Positions 39,261 through 54,700 are shown, counted from the stretch's first letter. The stretch is DNA of 64,000 nt from Echinarachnius parma (GCA_037951105.1 JBAMJV010001316.1:248001-312000), one strand, 5' to 3'. Made by a program: numbers and translations. Notes: generated by a model not told the origin, from the sequence alone.

Positions 39261-42200
39261 ATGGCAGAGGAGGTTAGTTCACAGTATTGTATTATACTCA
39301 TGTTATTGTTTTTAGTGAAATATAGCTTTTACAATTAATCGAAAATATCAACTCTCGGAGAATTCTTGCTATATCGTACAATTTTAAATTGAAATCAATG
39401 TGAACAAGTGCTATGTGCGCGACTAATGAAGCGCATTTGTCTATGTATTGCACACTAAAATGGATCGGCTTTAATTTTCAAAAATTAAACATGTGTGAAT
39501 GTAATATTTTGTGAATTGTGCTGTGCCTGCATCAAACAATGCTAGCCTATTGAGTATTGTGCAGTGCAGTAGCGATTGTGATTGTGGCACCAAAAGTAGT
39601 GTCATTAAGGTAGACTCCAAATGTAAAATTAAGCCTGATCTAGTAAAAAGTAGTAACTATAAATAATTAGTACTATATTATTATTATTAGCAAGCTTGCT
39701 AGTAAATATTACTGTACATGTATAACCATGAATGATAACTTTGCTTTGACTTTGCATTGTTCACATACAAAAGTGATGAACGATGGATATATATTAGTTA
39801 ATAAAATGTGTATCGTGATCTGATTCTGACTGTCTCTCTGAGTCTGACTGAGTCGGTGAGGTGAGTTCGCTCAGTTGGTAGCGCGTTCGGCTCGGACGCA
39901 CGTGACCCCGGTTCAAACCCATCTATCGGATGAGTCTTTTATCAGCCTATCACTCTTATCAGGCAATAAATTTGATCGAGCTAACTCCCGTTGTGTTACC
40001 GCCCTCCCCCGTGCTCCCGGTCTATGCAAGAAAAGGATTCACGGAAAACACTCCGTCCCTCGGGTAGGATGATAAATGGAGATCCCGTGTATGAGACAGT
40101 CACACATCATGCACACTAAGAATCTAGTCTACTTCTCAAAAAGAGTAGGGTGTAAACCCGGCTGCGGTTGACTAGTGCATCCTGCACATCACAATCAAAT
40201 TATTTAAAGTTACAGAATAATCGGTAAGCTGATTGTGGTCACTAAACGGAAGAAGAAGAAGTAGATAATTGATATGTCCACTGACCAGGGTAGGAAATAT
40301 ACGGGGGCTGAGGGCGATTTTGCCCCCAATTTTCAAAATAGCCTCCTGAAATCAGTAGGTAGCCCCTAAAGTTACCATGGGGTATTTATGTGAAAAATGT
40401 ATGGATATCCATCAGACTGGAAAAGTAGCCCCCTAAAATTAAAAATTAATTCCTGCATTGCCACTGACCCTGTGACTGAGTAATGTGTGAACATTTTATG
40501 CTAGATCTGTAATTAGTGTAAATGGATCTCCTATGGCCAAGTAATGAGCAAAAATGCAAAGCCAAAGACATTTTGCAAACTCAACATTACAGACAGGGGA
40601 TAATTAAAAGGGATATTTGAAAAACCATAACCTTTTCATGCTTCTATTAACTACGAATACCACAATTAGAGAATCACTAGAATTCTAGGTAAGATTTGTG
40701 GATTTGGACAATGTTTATACTAGATCCCTTATGTTACTAGATCCCTTTAAATGGAATGAGTGACAGTTAAACATGTATGCTTTTGGGCTTTGGCTATGAT
40801 CATAAATTTGTATTTTTACCCAGCCGTTCAATTGCAATAAATTGAGTGACCGTACAATTCATTATGACATTAATTGTGATCCTGATTCTTTCATTCTTTA
40901 TTTTACTGGGCCCAGGTGATTTATAATGATGAATATTTGAACTAATAGTCTACTTGATTTGTACAATAAAATTGCAACTTTGATACAACCAAAAAAAGTA
41001 ACCTACACAAAAAACAACAAAAACAAACAAACAAACCTGTGTTTAAGCTTTGTATACTTTTCCTCATCTTACCCAGGCAACTAAACTGAAGGATGCTGGG
41101 AATGCAGAGTACAAGAACAAGAACTTTGACAAGGCCATTGAGCTGTACAGCCAAGCATTTGAGAAAGATGGAACCAACATGTCCTTTCTCACAAACAGAG
41201 CAGGTAAACTTGTAGGATCTATATGGTTCATAAGACGGCTACAGGTAATTACAGCATATATTATTATCTTTGGCCAATATTGTGATGAAGGAAATGTTTT
41301 CTCCTGGATTTACTTGATTTGGATTATGAATGAAATCTTTGTAAACATGCTTGATTTATACCCTTTTGAGAGAAACAATAAAGCAAAGTTCAAACACAAA
41401 ATTCTGTTTTTAAAACCTAATGAATAGAAAATCAAGAAAGTGTAGTATGTATTTCTTTTTTTATGATTTTATAGCAAGAATTACATGATCTGCATTGCAC
41501 CAACCACCGTTACTTGTTTTTTCCTTCTTTTTTAAGTGGAGAATGTCAGTATGCTTTCAGAATAGAATGGTAACAGAGTTTTGAGTATCAGATATAATTT
41601 CAGACTTATAGTTGTAAAAGACAACATAAAACTGAATTAAAAATTACCAGGTAGTAAAAAATCAACCTTAATTTACATTACTAAAAGCATGACCTTGCAC
41701 TAATTATAATTGATCTGGCAAAGAGTTAAATTGGGGAAAAAGTAGATCTACAAATCCCTTACAAAATGGCAATTATCTGTTATTTAAATTCAAATTAATT
41801 TTGATTTATTGCATTTAGGGATGTAAATTTTTTTCATTTTTGTTCAATTGGTCGGATAAGAATACCTAAGTTTGATTCCCGTCACAACAATTTGATTTCA
41901 CTAAAAATCCTTTTTCCGTGGACCCCATCCCCAAATTTTGTGGGACCAGTCTTGAACAAGTTAATTTCCTAATTAATTTGCTACGTGTGCTGTTTATCTT
42001 GCCAAATAGCTGCTCACTTTGAGAAGGGAGACTATGCTGCCTGCAGGGAGGATTGCTTGAAAGCTGTGGAAGTTGGCAGAGAAAACAGAGCAGACTTCAA
42101 GATGATTGCAAAGTAAGTTCATCAGGGTTCAAAACTAAATCAGCACTGGGCCCACTGGCCTAAGAGCCACTGCATTTGAGCTTCATGCATTGACGTTTAA

Positions 42201-42694
42201 AATTGCAAATTTGACTTGCCCGACTTGGCAACTACAAGACCTATTTGTGCCTTTATTGCTTATTTAGACCCCAGCCCATCAAAATGTGGTATAGATTTGC
42301 AGTAGTTTGGCAGTGAATAGTTCTATCTATCATCATGTATTTAATACACATTCTCTTCTGCAGGTAGTACCTAAATATTGGAAATGTTGGAAAATCTTTT
42401 CTACTACTCAATATCCCAAAAATACATAAAAATAAAAATAAAAATAAGAAAAAAATACACACTATACTAATTAAAAAGAATGGGAAACATAGTATTTTTG
42501 ATCAATGAGGTTATATTGAATGTTACATGTTTTGTTTTCAGAGCCTTATCGAGAATAGCAACATCATACACCAAAGAAGGTGATCTTAAAAGTGCTGTTG
42601 AATACTACGACAAGGCTCTGACCGAACACAGAACACCAGAGACACTCAAGAAGCGGCAAGAGGTATTAACCAGTGTTATTATTATTATTTGCAC

Positions 42695-42746
<52 letters not shown>

Positions 42747-45700
42747 CATTATTATTATTATTATTATCATTATTATTATTATTATTAGCATTATTACTAC
42801 TACTAATAAGGAGTCAGCATAGAGTGAAGTGTGATGACACAGCTATTCATTGCCATGGGGTCATTCCATGTCAAATCACCCAAAAAAAGTGAAAATTTTC
42901 ATCGTACCCCCTTCAAATTTGCTAATATTTGGTATGTATGATATTTCAACCTTTTAAAGCGCAAAGATTTAAGTTTTAGCCCAATCCGCCCAACGGTTTT
43001 GGCGCTATGGTCGATTCTTCGGGGGTAGTTTTGTCAAAAATGGGCGTGGGCACCGTTTTTCAAATCGCCATTGTCCGTTAACCGTTGGGTCAATTTATTT
43101 TTTAATGGTGTCATTGGACTGGGGATGTTATATGCAATCCATTTATGCCATTTGTTTTCATGCATGAGCGAGTTTGGATACGATAACCTTTGACCGTAGG
43201 CTTCGACCTTCCGTTTCACCTCGTGGATCAAATAATCTTGAGATTTTGTTTGGCTTAAATCTTGGCTTGATATAATATCTACAACATATGAAAGAATTGG
43301 AGATGTATTATTTCTTGTTTTTTCTACAGCCTTGTTTTAAGTTTGCAAATTTCATGTAAAATTGAATTATTTTAGACCTACACCCATGTCCAAGAATTCT
43401 ATAGGGGTGTATTGTATGAAAAAGACCTTTTCAAAGTCAGGATTAGAGCCTATTCACACTCTGGCTCACCACTGTTAAATAGACCTGCTAATCCCCATAC
43501 AATAGCAATCCAGACAAATGACATTCTAATGATACCACATGTTTCCAACCTGACAATGGCCCTGTTGCAGAAAGAGATAAATCAATTGTGAGTCAGATCA
43601 AATGTTCTAAATGCACACATCTGATTGGTTGAAATGCAGAAAATGTCTCTCTGCAACAGGGCCTAGGTGGAGATCTTTTCTTGAATAAAATCTTTCAAGT
43701 TCAAGTTCAAATTGCAAACTTGTACATCAATTATGAAAGCAAATATCTACAGGTATCCCTTTTCAATGAATTTAATGTTTCTATGCATCATAAATTCATG
43801 CAATATTAACATGATTTGCAATCTGTACAAATTCAAACCTGATTCTTTCCAACTATACCAAACACAAACAGTAACTACCCTCTAGACAACTGCTCATAAT
43901 TTTATAACCAATGATTGTTTAAGATTTGATATTACCACAATATTTCTACAGTTGTTTCGTACACTATGTGTGAAAATCAGAGATACTTATCTCTTCATGC
44001 TATGAAAGAGCTTAGATTAAAGACAAATGACCTAATTTCAAAAGTCACAAGAACTTGCGCATGCCTGTCCATTTCTGTGAATCATCACATTTGCTTAAAG
44101 CATTATTTATGGTTTGTGAAATTTCAAATTGCATTGTTTTTTTATTGCAATTAATGCATTAAAAAACAAGTGCCATTAAAAATCAAAATGAGTGGAATAT
44201 CAAACAGCATTGTTTTTGTGTTTGTTTTAGTTGGAAATAATCAGGGTTGAATGTTTACAATTGCAAATCATGTTACTATTGCATGAATTTCTGTTGCATA
44301 GAAACATTAAATTAATTGAAAAGGGATACCTGTAGATATTTGCTTTCATAATTGATGTACAAGTTTGCAATAATTTGAACTTGAAAGATTTTATTCAAGA
44401 AAACATCTCCACCTAGGCCCTGTTGCAGAGATAGACATTTTCTGCGTTTCAACCAATCAGATTTGTCCATTTAGAACATTTGATCTGACTCACAATTGAT
44501 TTATCTCTTTCTGCAACAGGGCCATTGTCAGGTTGGAAACATGTGGTATCATTAGAATGTCATTTGTCTGGATTGCTATTGTATGGGGATTAGCAGGTCT
44601 ATTTAACAGTGGTGAGCCAGAGTGTGAATAGGCTCTAATCCTGACTTTGAAAAGGTCTTTTTCATACAATACACCCCTATAGAATTCTTGGACATGGGTG
44701 TAGGTCTAAAATAATTCAATTTTACATGAAATTTGCAAACTTAAAACAAGGCTGTAGAAAAAACAAGAAATAATACATCTCCAATTCTTTCATATGTTGT
44801 AGATATTATATCAAGACAAGATTTAAGCCAAAAAAATTCTCAAAATTATTTGATCCACGAGGTAAAACGAAAGGTTGAAGCCTAAGGTCAAAGGTTATCG
44901 TATCCAAACTCGCTCATGCATGAAAACAAATGGCATAAATGGATTGCATATAACATCTCCAGTCCAATGACACCATTAAAACATAAATTGACCCAACGGT
45001 TAACGGACAATGGCGATTTGAAAAACGGTGCCCACGCCCATTTTTGACAAAACTACCCCCAAAGAATCGCCCATAGCGCCAAAACCGTTGGGCGGATTGG
45101 GATAAAACTTAAATATTTGCGCTTTGAAAGGTTGAATAATCATACATACCAAATATGAACAAATTTGAAGGGGGTACGATGAAATCCATTGGGTGATTTG
45201 ACATGGAATGACCCCATGGGCTACTGGTTCATTACAATGTTGGGCAAGCCAACAAATTTGTCACATAGCAGTTGATCAGAAGGCAATAATCCAGCTCCAA
45301 CCCACTGTCAAAAGCCAAATCAAAGAACAAGTTGTTTAGAACCACTGATGTTATAATCAAAGAATGTGTCTTCATTACTTTAGTAGTCTAGAGGGAACTG
45401 TGGAAAAGGCCCTGGTGCAAGCGCTTTATATTTATTTGTTTTTACCCATACCTTTTTCATGGACTTAAACTCCTCATTATAATGAGGGTCCACTTTAAAC
45501 ATTTTGGTCCTCATTTGCTAATAATATTTCTGTCAAATGAATTTGGCATTCCGTTTGTAATTGTTTGCTCATTCTATATCTTTGGCAGACTGACAAGAAG
45601 TATAAGGAACAGGAGAGGCTGGCCTACATTGATCCTGAGAAGGCTGCGGAGGAGAAGAAGAAGGGAAATGATTGCTTTCAGAAAGGTACAAGATTGTTTG

Positions 45701-48700
45701 ACTGTCTTTTAAAGTATCAGGTTCATGACTCCAACAATGCACTGTGTTTTACCCCTTTAGATAATTAAGTTTAAATTGAACGTCATAAGGTTTTTCCAAA
45801 AATTATATCTAAGACTTCATTAAAGGGAGTGTCCGCTTTTTGCAAGCCAAATTTCAAAAGTTGCGAGGTTATTGTCTTATATGAAGAAAAAAATGTCATT
45901 TAACAGATTACCTGAAAAAATTAGAGCTTGAAGTCTCCTTTTCAGACGTTTCGTAAAAGGCGGACACTCCCTTTAATATACCAATATAATGGAGATTCCT
46001 CTAAATGATGTGTTTAATAGATTTAAAAAAAAAACTGTTTACGTAGTGAAAAAAATGAAAATTTATGTCTGATTTTATCACCTAGTGCCCATTGATTTTG
46101 ATAACAATTTAAAACCCATTTCATCAAGAGAAATGTGAAAGCTTGACATAATTTGGTCTGAATTTGGTCAAACAAAGAGCAAGTAGGAAGTATTGTTAAT
46201 ATATAATGATGATTGTAGTTAGTTAATACAATGTGCATGTTAGGACCTCTGTTCAAAGACATACCTGTGATTGTGCCCTTGTACAAGATGACAGCCGTGT
46301 AACAAACAGAGGAACATAAAAAACCTAGAAACTTTCTCCACCTGTTCCAGCTGACACTGTGCTGCCAACAGACTAAATTAGGTTCCACAATTACACACAT
46401 TCTTACAGTATCAAGAACATATTTAATATTCAGCTTCAAACTTCAGAATTACAAATAGTCTTTGGTATTTATTGATCAGCCACCAAATGGATGACATTTT
46501 TTTGGACAATTTGTCATAGATTATAAAATTAAGATGAATGTTACATTTTGTACCAATTTATTATTCAGTGAATTTAGTGTTTTTGTTTATTAGGTGAAAA
46601 TTGATGTCTGATTTTATCACCTAGTGCCCATTGATTTTGATAACAATTTAAAACTGTTCCAGGTACACTTTTACTCATTCATAAATCTCCATACTCATTC
46701 ATAAATCTCCATACTCATTCATAAATCTCCATACTCATTCATAAATCTCTCTACTCATTCATAAATCTCCCTACTCATTCATAAATCACCATACTCATTC
46801 ATAAATCTCCATACTCATTCATAAATCTCCATACTCATTCATAAAACTCCATATACTCATTCATTAGAGGGCGCTTTTTAGCTGCAGCCACGTTTTGATT
46901 TCGTTCCGTTTACTCTTCGTTTTGGTGCTGATCTTTACTCTTTTAGACATACATTTTTGAAACAGCTTTGTGAATATTTGTGACTTCGTGAACTTGTCAT
47001 CATCTGTAAGTGAAATTTGAGTCATGTTTGTTGCTGAATTTGCTGATATTTGAACTCGTTTTTGTTACACTTGCAATTGTGAAAATGCTACATAGCCGCT
47101 GTACACGTACGCCGACGCCCGTGCTGTTTCTCTTGTTATGTACTATCACGCTCACCATTGTGACAATGGCAAGTGTCGTCCATCACGGAACACAGAAAAC
47201 TCAATATGACCGTAGTGAACTCTATCGATTACGCAACACCAATACGCGTCTACACAATGAAGTTTTTGAAACTATTACAAGTCTTGGAATCAAAAGAACT
47301 CGAGGTTGTCGTGCAGGTGTCAACATCAAAAAGCAGATTCGCGTGATTTCGATGCCTCGAAATGACATTTCGAGGCTTCATGATGAACTTCGACCCAAAA
47401 CCCTTGTGTATCCGCAGCCTGTTGATCGCAAGACTTGTACACCTTCCGCAATTCTCGTGAATGCGCGATCACTCAACAACAAGATTGATGATTTGGAATT
47501 AACCCTGCACTCGTTATATAAGAACACGCATTTGGTTGCAGTAACTGAAACATGGTTTTCCTTGGAGAAACCAGCAACAGCTTGTCAACTAACCGGTTAT
47601 AAACAGTTTCATCGCGATCGCGGCAGCCGGCTTGGAGGAGGTGTTTGTCTGTATGTTCGCGACGATCTGAATGTGACCGAGGTTTTTGCAGATCAAGTTC
47701 CAGCTTGTTTAGAAGTCATGTGGATTCGATTGACTTCTTCGAAACGCTTCCCTCTCGCCAAGAGCATCATCATAGGTGTAGTTTACTCTCCACCTAGGTC
47801 TAATTTCCAGGAACAGTTAAACGACCATTTGATTGACATGATCGATAGTATCCGATTACGATCGATCAATACTTCGGTCGTTATCATGGGCGATTTCAAT
47901 GACTTTGACTCTACCAACTTCGAGCAGAATACATCATTAAAACAGATTGTCACTCTACCCACCAGAGGCAATGCGATTTTGGATAAAATTTTTACTGATG
48001 TTCCTGAACTGTTCTCAGTACCGCGCACCTCGGCACCGATCGCGAGAAGTGATCATCGAGTTGTTCATCTCCTGCCTAAAGAAGGACTTCCTCAAGCCAC
48101 CTCTCACACCATCTCCTACCGCCCTTTTCGTGAATCAGCCATTAGATCGTTTGGACAGTGGATCACTCAAATGGACTGGGTTGAACTTCAATCTATGGAA
48201 AGTGAAAACTGGGTCTCGTGGTTTCAACATCTCTTACTCGATCAATACAGACAACACTTTGCATCTGTATCACTACAACGCAAAACAAAGGACAAATCTT
48301 GGATGAATGATTATCTTCGCAGACTCATTCACAGGCGTGATGAGAGTCATTCACGCGGGGAAATACAGGTATACAATCGGTTGCGGAATCTGATCCAGAG
48401 AGAGATAGAAAGCGCCAAACAACTCTTCTACAAACGCAAAGTAGAACATCTCAAAGTTACTGATCCAGCTAAATGGCATAAGCAGATTCGCAGCCTAACC
48501 GGGATGCGCAAAAAGTCAGCTTTTCTGCCAGACTCAGATAAATCACCGCCTGAACTTGCCCACGAACTGAATTCATATTTCTCAAGTATTTGCACACAAC
48601 TGCCACCTCTTGACTTGTCGGCACTCCCGTCATATCTCCCAGCTGACTCGCCACCGCTAATTGATCGTGTAGATGTGTACAATCGCCTCCGACAGATAGA

Positions 48701-51700
48701 CGTATCTAAAGCAAGTCATCCGAATGACCCACCGTTAAGACTTGTCAAAGAATTCGCGTACGAGATCTCAGGTCCTCTCACGGAAATCTTTAACGATTGT
48801 CTGCGCCGTGGTCACTTTCCTACCGACTGGAAGTCTGCGTCTGTGAGTCCCATTCCAAAAACTACTCCTGCTACAGACTTTACCCATTTGCGACCGATAT
48901 CAATTACACCGATTTTCGCCCGCATCTTCGAAAGCTTCTTGGCAGACTGGGTGATGGCTGACATCAGATCCCTGATTGACCCTCAGCAGTTCGGAAATAT
49001 GCGCGGTAGTTCTGTCAACCACTACCTCGTCAGTTTACTGGATGTCATCCATCGCGGTCTCGACAAACCAGGTAACCATGTCAACCTATGCACGTTTGAC
49101 TTTACAAAAGCCTTTGATTTGATCGACCACACACTTGCTATCAAGAAATTGATTGGACTCGGTGTCAATTCAGCTATCATACCAACGATTTGCAGTTTTC
49201 TCTCAGCTCGATCTCAAACTGTACGCTACAATGGAGTGGAGTCAACGCCGCTGCATCTCACCTGTGGAGTTCCACAAGGGACTAAACTTGGCCCCATCAT
49301 CTTTCTTGCCATGGTGAATGACGCTGCATTGGTGACTGAGCTGAGATGGAAATATGTGGACGATTTGAGTTTCGTTGAGATCGTGCCCAAGTCACAGCAG
49401 AGTTCCATGCAGGAGCATGTGGACTCATTATCCCAATGGTGCGATGATAACTCCATGACACCGAAACCAGAGAAGTGCAAACTTATGCAAATAAGTTTTC
49501 TTCGCAACGGTCCTCCTCCACCAGTTCTAGTGCTACGAGATACCCCACTTGAGTCTGTTACATCTCTACGTCTATTGGGTGTCACTCTTCAGCCTGATCT
49601 CAAATGGGACATCCAGGTGAAGAATATGGTTTCCCGAGCGGCTCGCCGGCTATATATTCTTTGCAACCTGAAACGCAATGGAATTTGCACGGATGATTTG
49701 ATTATGATCTACAAAATGTACATTCGTCCACTGCTCGAATTTGCAGCCCCGGTCTGGAGTTCAAGCATCACATTCAGCCAGAAAGACAACATTGAACGGG
49801 TTCAACGCAGGGCTCTTCGGATGATCGCCTTCCCTCAGCGCATGGACTACGATCAACTTCTTCAAACTTTTAATGTCCAGTCTCTTGCCAACAGAAGAAC
49901 AGATCTCCTTATTACATTTGGGAAATCACTTCTTCATTCTGATCGCCACCGTGACCTGCTTCCCCCTACTAGGATTCAAATACACCAACGAACTGATTTA
50001 CGTAACCCCAACAACCTTCACATCCCAAGAACCAGAACTCAAAGATACAAACTCTCTTCCATTCCCAGTATAGTCCAGTTATTAAATTCTGAATAGGTAT
50101 TTCCTCGTGACCTTCCCCCCCCCCCACCCCCACCCCCCCCCCCCCTCACCCGTTAGGATTTTAAATTTAATTGAATTAGGAACAACTGATTCGGATGCAA
50201 CGAACCGTTAAAGTGGTATTTACACTTTTTTAATTTTGTTTTAATTCGGACTCTCAGATAATTTATATATTTTCTTGTATTTTAGTATTACAAATGAACT
50301 TGATAGATTATTCCGCCAATCAATGTATCCACATTGGATTGATACATGTGCAATATTGACCCACTCACTTTTGAAATATCAATTTTTTAAATATTTTTCC
50401 CCATAGTATTTCTTCAAATTGACAATGATGACTATAACATTTGTTTGTTCACAGTTGTAATTGCTACTGTTATTGCAACTATTATAATTTGTTTTTATAA
50501 ACATCAGCACTGTATTTTATGTATTTTACGTTATATGTTTAATGTGCAATTTGACTGGGTTTATGCAATAGTTTAACACAGTCATACTCCCGATAGTTTG
50601 TACTTTTACATTGCGTGGGGAACATTAATGAGTGATTTTGAATGTGTGTATCCGGGAATGTATGTGTGTGTGGTGTTGTAATGTTCCCGCAAGAGCTATT
50701 GTGCGTCTTATTCACTATTGGGATGTACTTGTATGTCGTGTTTTTGCATGCGCGTGTTTTGGTTGCTTTTTAAATGATGTGCATTGCGCCTGTTTTTAAC
50801 TGTGTACTTTTTGTGTTTGTACATTGATGTGTTTTTTGTGTAATGCGGTACGTGTGTATGATCGATGGTTATAGATGTGTGTATGCATGGGTGATTCTGA
50901 TCGGTGTGCTAATTCGCAATATGCATGTGTACCATGGTTTGTTTTGTAGTTGCATGAGCGATGGGTGGGATTTGTCTTGGGTTGTTTCACTGATCGGATG
51001 GTTGTTTTGAGGTGTTTGTGCATGTGCGTTGGCGTGAATTTTGTATCATGTGTGTGTGTGTGCGTGTGGAGTTGCATGAGCGATGAGTGGGATTTGTCTG
51101 TGTTTGTTTCGCTGATCGGATGATTGCTTCGAGATGAGTGTACTTGGGTTTGTTTCGCTGATCGGAAGATTGCTTCGAGATGAGTGTACTTGTGCATGCT
51201 ATTGGCGTGAGTGTGTGTGTGATCGGATGTGCATGTGCTTGTTAGGGTACCCCTGCGTGTATAGTATTATTATTAAGTATTATTAGTATACATATTATCT
51301 TCTGTTTGATACGTTGTTGAATTTATTATTTAAACTGAATATATTATTATATCATTATGTTTCTAATTATGTAGCCTACGTATTTCTTTTGTTAGCGCCT
51401 CATGTTTAGTCATGTGACTATTGACGCGTTTTTATGTATTTTTAAATTGAATAAAACCAATTATCTATCTATCTATCTATCCATAAATCTCCATACTCAT
51501 TCATAAATCTCCATACTCATTCATACATCTCCATACTCATTCATAAATCTCCATACTCCTTCATAAATCTCCATACTCATTCATAAATCTCCATACCCAT
51601 TCATAAATCACCATACTCATTCATACATCTCCATACTCATTCATAAATCTCCATACTCATTCATAAATCTCCATACTCATTCATAAATCTCCATACTCAT

Positions 51701-54700
51701 TCATAAATCTCCATACTTATTCATAAATCTCCATACTCATTCATAAATCACCATAATAAGGGAGACATTTGAAAAATCAGTGTAATATTTTATGATATTT
51801 ATGACATTTGGATGGATAGAAATCAGCCTGTAAATGTAGATTGTTTCTACACAAAGGAAACTACCCTACTGCAAGGAAGTTCTTTTTGGGAGCAATTCAA
51901 AGGAATCGAGGTGATTTGGAAGCTGTGCAGCAATTACATGTAAGCTGTCTATACAAAAATGGCAGAGTACTTGAGTGCTGTTTTTTCTGAAAATTTTTGA
52001 GAATCTTTGCTTCTTTTTGAATCCATGTATGAGTACACTTATAAAGGACTTCTAAATGAGAATCATTCCCCTCCACTTGCTCGCATACTTGTGAAACATT
52101 GATTTAAAGAATGATATGTTCATTGACAAATTATTTTATTTTTTATTTCGACAGATAAACTGTTAGATTGAATCATGCAAGTTTAACCATTTTATTTTAT
52201 ATTTTAACAATATTTCATAATCTTTTAGGCTGTGCAGCATATTTGTGCAAGCTTACAAACCTTGACCAGTACTCAATTTTTATCTTTAATAAATGAACAG
52301 TCCCACTATTTCATTTCATGAAATGACTATTTATGTGATGTCTGCTCATGTTTTCATAAACAGGCGACTTTCCTGCTGCTAGGAAGTTCTACTCAGAAGC
52401 CATCCGAAGGAATCCGGATGATAGCAAGCTGTACAGTAATAGAGCGGCGTGCTACACCAAGCTGGCGGAATTCAAATTGGGTCTTGAAGATTGCGACCAG
52501 TGCATCAAGCTAGATCCAGACTTTAGTAAGTATGAAACATTCTACAAATTATAATCATTGCTGGTGTACCTGCTAAAATACTCTCCGCTCAATTGGGGAG
52601 GCTTTTGCAAGGCATATTTTACCCCTTTAACCCGTTGCTTGCGGGAACCGGGTGGGCTATGTACAAAGTCTAGGGGGATTGCAGAATCTCGAAGTGAACA
52701 TGTTAAAAGGTGTACCCGATTAAGTGGTGAAATTTTTCTAAAGAAACAATGAGAGATGTTTGGTCACATCCTAGTCACATCCTTTTAACATGTGTAGCAT
52801 TTGACAGGTTACCCCATTAAGCGGAGACTACTGTATTACTATTATAAATATGTTTATTATTGGGAGTCTAATGGGGACTGATCTGTCAATCCCAGCAGAA
52901 TCTTTCTTAAATGAATTGAATTTAATTGAATTTAAGTTTATTATGTCCATGATCATTACATAGAAAATTGTTTTCTGACTTAAATGCAATTGACAAACAG
53001 TACAAGTCATGGAGCTATAAACATGAAACATGCAAGGTGAAGATGGAATAGGAATACAGTAGGTTAGAGTGATGAGAACAGAAGAGTGGGCTAATTGAGG
53101 CTAGGGCACTACAATATGTAAGAATCAAGTGTGAAGCTGGGTAGCTGGGGGATTAGTAATGAATGGGCAGGAGGAAGGACAAACAAAGAGCAAGTAGGGA
53201 GTATTGTTAAAGTGGACTTCCACATGATTTCAAGCTTCTAATGATTGAAAGACAGATATTCTAGGTCAACAAACACAATTTTGTATAAAAAAAAGTATGA
53301 TTGTGGGTTCTTATAATTGGCTTTGAAATTCTAATGACACAAATTCGCGAGCGAGCTTGTTCTATCCCACAATGCACCAATTTGTGACGTGCGACCCTCA
53401 CTATGCGCCTATCTATGTTTTTACACTGCAGCGAATGTGTTCTTTTGATCGGACCAATACAATGCTCAATCATGAATAGTTTAGTCCGCGATGCGCCACT
53501 CAACCGTGCCTTTGAGCATTACTGCATTGTTGAACCGTTTGAAAATACTTGCCTGCCCGAAATTGTAACACGTTTGGCTTTCATTGGAATTTGCTGGCTC
53601 TGCATGACCGGCTATTATGAATGACACATGTAGTGATCACAATGCAGTGGCACCGGATTCAAGCCTACTCAGGACATTGAGCAAAGTGAGGGTGCTACGT
53701 AAGGGTCTCATGATTGTGTGCAGTAAATTTAATTATTTCCTCAGAGTTCATGACATTTGAAAAAATCTCTTAGAAATCAACCAAAGAGAGTAAAATCCTG
53801 AAAATATTCACGCACATCCCTAGATTTATTTCCAATATACTGTATTTTGTTTTAACTTGTCCGGAATTCTCCTAATATATAATGATGATTGTAATTAGTT
53901 AATACAATGTGCATGTTAAGACCTCTGTTCAAAGACATACCTGTGATTGTGCCCTTGTACAAGATGACAGCCGTGTAACAAACAGAGGAACATAAAAAAC
54001 CTAGGAACTTTCTCCACCTGTTCCAGCTGACACTGTGCTGCCAACAGACTAAATTAGGTTCCACAATTACACACCTTCTTTATACAGTATCACGAACATA
54101 TTTAATATTCAGCTTCAAACTGTTGTAGTGTGTGGCATATAGTAGATGATATACACAATGATTTAAAAGGATCAAGTTACTTTGCTCCATGTGCATGAAG
54201 GGTTAATATAATATGTATTTTTTGTGATCTGGGGGTGTTGTATAAAGAGTTGCGATTAATCGCATGTCAGAAAACGTGCACTTGAGCCAATCAGATTTGC
54301 GCATTTAGGCACATTTTCTGACTTGCCACTAATCGCAACACCCCCCTGATATGTTAACTTAGTGATGTGTGGAAATTGAAAGTGGTATTTGCTGACTCAC
54401 TGCACTTACTTTGTACACAGTTGAACGTCTCCACTAGAGACTTCCAAATCCGACCACTTAAATATATTCTAATAATGAAATAGAAATTAGGTTCCCTGTT
54501 TCTATTGGTAATACGATTACAATGAGGTACGTGAGAACCGCTAGAACTGAGTTCTGAGTAAGTTTTGTATATTTTTACTATGTTGCTAGATCCCTATAAA
54601 CTTTTTTCTCCCCCTCATTTTTGTTTCAGTCAAAGGCTATCTCAGGAAAGGAACAATTCTCCTTGGAATGAATGACTTCACGAGAGCCATGGCTGCATTT

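Noticed and set aside
42857-45215. Autonomous DNA transposon with encoded transposase
   Set aside because: No long frame or catalytic motif was seen in the arms or the ~340-bp centre.
46023-46439. 138-codon minus-strand frame, partly shared with 53852-54064
   Set aside because: Shared only because both are copies of one dispersed repeat; no domain, and the copies end differently.
50796-51197. 133-codon His/Thr-rich minus-strand frame
   Set aside because: It is antisense to the GT-rich 3' UTR of the LINE and reflects base composition.
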